From Blastocatellia bacterium (GTDB taxonomy: Bacteria; Acidobacteriota; Blastocatellia; Pyrinomonadales; Pyrinomonadaceae), in contig PSRF01000297.1 in the NCBI GenBank assembly GCA_003175865.1, forward strand, positions 1-10,006: a DNA stretch of 10,006 nucleotides. The letters run 5' to 3'. Each line of letters opens with the position of its first letter. Position 1 is the first letter of the stretch. The notes under the pieces were generated by a model. That model was not told where the DNA came from and made no database searches. It was given only the letters and a program-made list of their open reading frames with translations. Positions 6,093-10,006 of the stretch are shown here, one piece after another. A program made the position numbers and the translations under genes.

Positions 6093-8093
6093 ATGAACGA
6101 AATCTTTGGGCCTGAGGGTTTAATCGCCCAGGCGCATCCCGAATACGAACACAGGCCCGGCCAGATTGACATGGCTCGTGCAGTGATGCGCGCGTTCGAA
6201 GAGAGTCGACATCTCATCGTTGAAGCCGGAACAGGCACGGGAAAAACACTTGCCTACCTCGTCCCCGCCGTTGCTGCGGCTCTTGCTGGTCGCGGTCGAG
6301 TGATTATTTCCACCGGCACAAAAAACCTCCAGGAACAATTGATGGAGAAGGACATTCCTTTTCTCCAAAGTATTCTGCCGAGAAAATTCACGGCGACTTA
6401 CATGAAAGGACGTAGTAACTATCTCTGTCTAAACCGGCTGGGACGCGTACAAGCTGCGCCTATTCTCGAAGGGCTGGAGGAAGTTGATTACTTTGACGAG
6501 GTTGCTCATTGGTCCACTGAAACTCAGACCGGTGATCGTGCCGAACTTGCGAACCTTCCTGAGTCGCTTTCCTTCTGGCGTCATATCGATGCTCGCTCCG
6601 AAACATGTCTTGGTCAGAAGTGTACGGACTACGACGCGTGTTTCATCACACGAATGCGTGATCGGGCCCAGCAAGCAGACATTGTTGTCGTTAATCATCA
6701 TCTGTTCTTTGCCGACTTGAGCCTGCGCAACAGCATGTATGGCTCAGTTCTTCCCGATTACACTGCAGTGATTCTGGATGAAGCTCATTTGATCGAAGAC
6801 GTAGCATCCGAATATTTCGGTTCACAGGTTTCTAATTATCAGATCGAAGACCTCGTGAGGGATCTCGGGATGCTTACTCTGGAAGAAGCGGAAACTGATC
6901 GAGAGCTAACCAAAAGCACATCGAGGCTATCCAGGTTCGCTGATAATTTTTGGATGGGCTTTCGTGAAGGTCGCGGCGACGAGGGACGCTTCCCCATCAT
7001 TCCCGGAACTTTTGCTAAGCGAAATCGAGATGGCGAAATGATTCCAACCCCACTCGGTGAGTTGTATGTTGCGTTCGAAGGCGCAATCACAAGAGTGGAA
7101 ACAACCCTCGACTCACTCAAGGACAAGCCCACGGAGATTGAAAATCTGATCAGGCGTTTGCGTCAGATTCGTTTCGATTTGAGGTTTATTGTTGAAGGTG
7201 TTGATAGGAAGTTTGTGTACTGGATGGAGCGACGAAATCGTGGAATTTTTCTGCGTGCGTCGCCAATCGATGTTGCAGGACTGCTGCAGGACAAGTTGTT
7301 TGATGAGGTACCAACCGTGGTACTCACCTCAGCGACTCTATCCAGCGGCGGTAATTTCGCATTCATTCGCGACCGGCTTGGTTTGGATACTGCTGATGAT
7401 CTGATCGCGCAATCCACATTCGATTACGAGAATCAGGCGGTACTTTATCTTCCGCCGAAGATGCCGGATCCCCGTTCGTCTGAGTGGGCCAGTGCTGCGG
7501 CAGAAGAGACGATAAAGATACTAAGCACCACGGAAGGCCGAGCGTTTGTGCTGTCGACTAGTTTTGCTGGTATGCAGTCACTTTATGAGCAAATTTGGAT
7601 GGAGATCGATTACCCGTGTTTAGTGCAGGGGACAGCGTCGAAGGGACAGCTGCTTAAGAGATTTCGCGAAACTCCGAACGCAGTCTTGTTCGCTACGTCA
7701 AGTTTCTGGCAAGGAGTCGACGTGCGCGGCGAACAGCTGTCGTGCGTGATAATCGACAAGTTGCCTTTTGCCGTTCCCACTGATCCGATCGTCGCCGCTC
7801 GGCAGCGTTACATTGAGGACTCTGGCGGTTCAAGTTTTCATGAGTACAGCGTGCCGCAAGCGATCATCGCTTTAAAACAGGGACTCGGCCGGTTGATTCG
7901 CAGCACGACTGATCGTGGTGTGCTGGCGGTGCTCGATCCCCGCTTAAGAACGAAGCCTTACGGCCGGACATTTTTACGGAGTCTGCCACCATGTCGCATT
8001 ACGTCGCGAATCGAGGAACTAGCAAGCGTTTTTCAAGTTGCAGGAACAACAGCGCGTGATGAGAACAAAGCTAGAATCGCTCTAATTGAATAG
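6093..8093 (+). CDS. dinG: DinG/XPD-family iron-sulfur ATP-dependent DNA helicase
   Basis: Superfamily 2 helicase of 666 aa, predicted to unwind DNA 5' to 3' in repair and in removal of R-loops or replication blocks. Seen in order: a Q-motif-like RPGQ (21-24), Walker A GTGTGKT (46-52), and motif Ia STGTKNLQEQL. Four cysteines follow at 112, 172, 177 and 183, spaced as in the 4Fe-4S domain of DinG/XPD. Next come VVNHHLFFADL (199-209), the Walker B box DEAH (229-232), the Arch region (about 240-400), motif III LTSATL (411-416), motif V in FWQGVDVRGE (538-547) and motif VI QGLGRLIR (596-603). No exonuclease domain is fused at the N-terminus, unlike the Gram-positive DinG form. All core motifs are intact. 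The start is the first ATG before the conserved N-terminus; there is no clear ribosome binding site. queD follows 67 bp downstream. The family call is secure. Whether it is orthologous to E. coli DinG or to YoaA is not resolved. Confidence 0.93.
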   Translation: MNEIFGPEGLIAQAHPEYEHRPGQIDMARAVMRAFEESRHLIVEAGTGTGKTLAYLVPAVAAALAGRGRVIISTGTKNLQEQLMEKDIPFLQSILPRKFTATYMKGRSNYLCLNRLGRVQAAPILEGLEEVDYFDEVAHWSTETQTGDRAELANLPESLSFWRHIDARSETCLGQKCTDYDACFITRMRDRAQQADIVVVNHHLFFADLSLRNSMYGSVLPDYTAVILDEAHLIEDVASEYFGSQVSNYQIEDLVRDLGMLTLEEAETDRELTKSTSRLSRFADNFWMGFREGRGDEGRFPIIPGTFAKRNRDGEMIPTPLGELYVAFEGAITRVETTLDSLKDKPTEIENLIRRLRQIRFDLRFIVEGVDRKFVYWMERRNRGIFLRASPIDVAGLLQDKLFDEVPTVVLTSATLSSGGNFAFIRDRLGLDTADDLIAQSTFDYENQAVLYLPPKMPDPRSSEWASAAAEETIKILSTTEGRAFVLSTSFAGMQSLYEQIWMEIDYPCLVQGTASKGQLLKRFRETPNAVLFATSSFWQGVDVRGEQLSCVIIDKLPFAVPTDPIVAARQRYIEDSGGSSFHEYSVPQAIIALKQGLGRLIRSTTDRGVLAVLDPRLRTKPYGRTFLRSLPPCRITSRIEELASVFQVAGTTARDENKARIALIE

Positions 8094-8160
8094 GACATTC
8101 AGGTCCTATATTCTAGTCATTACTTGCGACTTTCTTGAGCCCTCCTTAGACTCTCATCAT

Positions 8161-8541
8161 ATGCCGGGACAATTTGAAGTGATGATCGAGCGCAACTTCT
8201 CGAGTGCGCACCAACTGCGCGGCTACAAAGGCAAGTGCGAGAATTTGCATGGACACAATTACAAGATTGAAATCTATGCGCGCGGTCGCGAACTAGACAA
8301 CATCGGGTTGTTAGTTGATTTCGTTGAATTGAAGGCAGCTGCAGACGAGGTCGTGCAGTATCTCGATCATCGAAACATCAACGAGTTGGAGCCATTCACA
8401 GAATTACAACCTTCGGCTGAGAATCTCGCGAAGTATGTGTTGGAGCGCGTTGCGTCGCGAGTCGGTGATGAACGCGTGCAGATCTACAAAGTCCGCTGTT
8501 TCGAGACTCCCACTAGCGTTGCCACATATCAGTTGGATTGA
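8161..8541 (+). CDS. queD: 6-carboxy-5,6,7,8-tetrahydropterin synthase
   Basis: Zinc enzyme of the 6-pyruvoyl-tetrahydropterin synthase family, converting dihydroneopterin triphosphate to 6-carboxytetrahydropterin in the path to preQ0 and queuosine. It is 126 aa (E. coli QueD 121). Zinc ligands are His17 (SSAHQL) and His30/His32 in CENLHGHNY, with the catalytic Cys26 at the start of the same motif. Further family signatures are LVDFVELK, LDHRNINEL, PSAENLA and ETPTSVATY near the C-terminus. An upstream TTG at 8086 overlaps the helicase stop, but its 25 extra residues do not resemble the family. The ATG at 8161 puts FEVMIERNFSSAH where it belongs; an ATG at 8182 is a less likely alternative. 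No strong Shine-Dalgarno. No other queuosine gene is in the window, so QueD rather than eukaryotic-type PTPS rests on the Cys-HGH motif and length. Confidence 0.92.
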   Translation: MPGQFEVMIERNFSSAHQLRGYKGKCENLHGHNYKIEIYARGRELDNIGLLVDFVELKAAADEVVQYLDHRNINELEPFTELQPSAENLAKYVLERVASRVGDERVQIYKVRCFETPTSVATYQLD

Positions 8542-8548
8542 TTTACGG

Positions 8549-8575
8549 GATACCACTCGCTTGTCAAGTGGTGTC
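8549..8575 (+). repeat. CCAC-type palindromic repeat, copy 1
   Basis: Hairpin with a 9-bp stem, GATACCACT (8549-8557) and AGTGGTGTC (8567-8575), containing one G-T wobble, and a 9-nt loop that includes GCTTGTC. It starts 8 nt after the queD stop. It could help end or protect the queD transcript, but there is no T-tract for a classical intrinsic terminator. Confidence 0.7.
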
Positions 8576-8614
8576 TCATGCTCGCAGCTACAAAACTCAA
8601 TAGGACGTTTTGAA

Positions 8615-8642
8615 GATGCCACTCGCCTTGCGCGGTGGAGTC
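8615..8642 (+). repeat. CCAC-type palindromic repeat, copy 2
   Basis: Second, diverged direct copy. It shares the GAT-CCACTCGC start and the GTGG-GTCTCA end with copy 1. It folds as CCACT-CGC / GCG-GGTGG with a CTT loop, a T-G wobble and one bulged C (8633). The 39 bp between copies 1 and 2 hold nothing recognisable. Confidence 0.6.
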
Positions 8643-8751
8643 TCACTCTGCTTTCTTGAAGAATAAATTAACATTAACGTGAAGCCTGCTCCACGGGGCA
8701 AGGCCGTCGCATCTCAATCTGTGCGTGCGTGTAGTAGCGAAGAGCATTAAT

Positions 8752-8776
8752 CACCACCGGACAAGCCGGTGGTATC
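8752..8776 (-). repeat. CCAC-type palindromic repeat, copy 3 (inverted)
   Basis: Perfect 8-bp stem ACCACCGG (8753-8760) / CCGGTGGT (8766-8773) with a 5-nt loop. Its reverse complement equals copy 1 at 21 of 25 positions. The four differences form two stem-pair positions that stay paired or become paired. It lies 2 nt beyond the stop codon of the minus-strand acyltransferase, so each convergent gene ends next to a copy. The stretch 8643-8751 between copies 2 and 3 shows no gene or recognisable signal. Confidence 0.7.
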
Positions 8777-8778
8777 TA

Positions 8779-9960
8779 TTACGCGGATTCTGGTTCGAGT
8801 TGAGGTGCTGTTGATGACTCATCACAGAAGACAGCGGACACCACTTGCTGATCCTTCTTCTTAGCCACTTTTCTCATGTAAGGTTTCTCGCAAAACCAGA
8901 AGAATACCCAGGCAACGATGATTGTTGCTGGTAACACAATTACAACCAGGTTGAACAATGGAGACAACGACGAACTAACATAACGCCATGATTCCATCAA
9001 CGTGAGTTCGTGCGTGAGATAAATCGAATAAGAAAACACTCCAAGCGTCGCAAACACGGAAATGATACTCGGCAATCTCTTGGTCCAATTCTGCTCCGCT
9101 ATTACAGTTCGATTCACAACGATAAAGAATCCCAATCCCCACATTGGGTGAATCAAAAACCAGGCAATGTCGTGCCATGGAGTGTCTTTTGGAATCGATG
9201 GCAGATAGTTTGACATCGCCGATGCCGCGACGATTAACACAGTGGCCAGTCGAAGATCTCTGGTCCAGCGCGGAAGCTTGAGCAAACCAAAGTATGCCTC
9301 GACTGCGATGGCTCCCAACGCCCAGGTAAACCAATGAGAGGCAGCAGCTTCAGGGACCGGGACCCCGATCCCATACCTTACCCAAACTGCATGACTAAAT
9401 GTCATCCAGGCAACGCGAGCCAGTAAACATACCAGCAGAGTACGCGTCCATCCCCAACGAGAGCGCAAGAATAGAAGCAGGAAGTAAGCGAGATAGAGTT
9501 GTTCTTCAATAGCGAGAGTCCAGAAGACCCCATTGATGCTGTAACAGGTTTTTGGATCGATGTTATGGAGCATCAGCAAGTGCATCACTACGTCGTAAAC
9601 AAAGAAACGAGTGACATCGAAGCCTGCACTCCAAGCGTTAAGAATCAGGTACAGTACGAGTGCGATTAAGTACGGCGGATACAGACGGCGAATTCGTCGC
9701 CTCCAGAAAGCACCGAAGTTGATTTGAGTTGGGTCTCCAGTCGCTTGCGCGCGCGCTCGTTGCAGGTGAATGCAAAAACCAGAAATGACAAAGAATAGAA
9801 AGACTCCGATATAACCGAATGATGTACCCAACTGCACTAACTTTACCGGATAGCGTAGGAGATTGGTGGGAACGATCTTCTGATCGACTGCGTGGTAGAG
9901 AACAACTCCAATGGCCGCAATTCCTCGAAGAGCATCAATACCGCGCAAACGACCGCTCAT
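8779..9960 (-). CDS. Membrane acyltransferase, acyltransferase-3 (OafA/YrhL-like) family
   Basis: Integral membrane O-acyltransferase of 393 aa. It is likely to transfer an acetyl or other acyl group to a cell-surface glycan, lipid-linked sugar or similar acceptor; the substrate cannot be told from sequence. Family signatures are RGIDALRGIAAIGVVLYHA with His23, FFVISGFCIHL (56-66), the basic FWRRRIRRLYPPY (85-97), FWTLAIEEQLYL (146-157) and YSIYLTHE (311-318). About ten hydrophobic segments are spread over residues 10-355, and the C-terminal tail is polar. The start at 9960 gives the expected RGIDALRG N-terminus. No Shine-Dalgarno is visible, and a palindrome sits immediately upstream. It is convergent with queD and appears to be a single gene within the window. 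There is no SGNH domain, so this is the short form of the family. Confidence 0.92.
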   Translation of the reverse strand: MSGRLRGIDALRGIAAIGVVLYHAVDQKIVPTNLLRYPVKLVQLGTSFGYIGVFLFFVISGFCIHLQRARAQATGDPTQINFGAFWRRRIRRLYPPYLIALVLYLILNAWSAGFDVTRFFVYDVVMHLLMLHNIDPKTCYSINGVFWTLAIEEQLYLAYFLLLFLRSRWGWTRTLLVCLLARVAWMTFSHAVWVRYGIGVPVPEAAASHWFTWALGAIAVEAYFGLLKLPRWTRDLRLATVLIVAASAMSNYLPSIPKDTPWHDIAWFLIHPMWGLGFFIVVNRTVIAEQNWTKRLPSIISVFATLGVFSYSIYLTHELTLMESWRYVSSSLSPLFNLVVIVLPATIIVAWVFFWFCEKPYMRKVAKKKDQQVVSAVFCDESSTAPQLEPESA

Positions 9961-9967
9961 AGCTGTA

Positions 9968-9991
9968 GGGGCGGCACTCCGTGGCCGCCCC
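9968..9991. repeat. GC-rich palindrome upstream of the acyltransferase
   Basis: Inverted repeat GGGGCGGC (9968-9975) / GCCGCCCC (9984-9991). The stem can extend inward by AC/GT past one bulged G, leaving a TCC loop. It lies 7 bp upstream of the acyltransferase start codon. In the mRNA it would be a strong structure right before the start, unless the transcript begins inside it. Only one copy is visible, so assignment as a REP-like repeat is inference. Confidence 0.6.
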
Positions 9992-10006
9992 CTTTGTGGT
10001 TCCTCA

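Noticed and set aside
8091..8108. TAGGAC / GTCCTA hairpin at the helicase stop as an intrinsic terminator
   Set aside because: The stem is only 6 bp and AT-containing, no T-tract follows, and queD continues on the same strand 67 bp later.
8094..8160. preQ1 riboswitch upstream of queD
   Set aside because: The 67-nt leader shows no recognisable preQ1-I or preQ1-II core and no A-rich tail pairing to a loop.

Overview
This window looks like ordinary bacterial chromosome from a soil-type lineage with mid-range GC. The proteins alone do not fix the phylum. The combination of 7-bp tandem repeats (GACNACK, GTAGGCA and AAATCTA types), several families of extragenic palindromes and an IS200/RAYT-type transposase remnant is what I would expect in Acidobacteriota, perhaps class Blastocatellia. 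That assignment is inference, about even odds, with no database search behind it. Most genes have weak or no visible Shine-Dalgarno sites.

Layout. On the minus strand, proS (3323 to 1581) is followed by a secreted trypsin-like protease with C-terminal TPR repeats (1453 to 29). Between them lies an inverted pair of REP-like palindromes. A 240-bp divergent intergenic region then separates proS from the plus-strand pair rpiB (3564-4013) and glyA (4121-5404). This region holds two inverted blocks of heptamer repeats. More heptamer blocks touch the rpiB stop codon and the glyA start codon. After glyA comes a decayed single-tyrosine (Y1/HUH) REP-associated transposase (5513-5958). It carries one nonsense codon and two frameshifts, and is framed by two nested pairs of inverted hairpins (whole cassette about 5417-6026). 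Next, on the plus strand, are a DinG/XPD-type iron-sulfur helicase (6093-8093) and a QueD-type 6-carboxytetrahydropterin synthase (8161-8541). A convergent intergenic region with three copies of another palindrome family precedes a minus-strand membrane acyltransferase (9960 to 8779). One further palindrome lies upstream of that gene at the window edge.

The intact genes are mostly housekeeping: proline charging of tRNA, pentose-phosphate isomerisation, the serine/glycine one-carbon step, DNA unwinding for repair, and the deazapurine (queuosine) pathway. They do not form one pathway. The unusual content is intergenic: at least three heptamer-repeat families and at least four hairpin-repeat families, several with base-pair-preserving differences between copies, next to a dead transposase of the class known to move REP elements. 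I found no CRISPR array, tRNA, rRNA, phage module or recognisable defence system.
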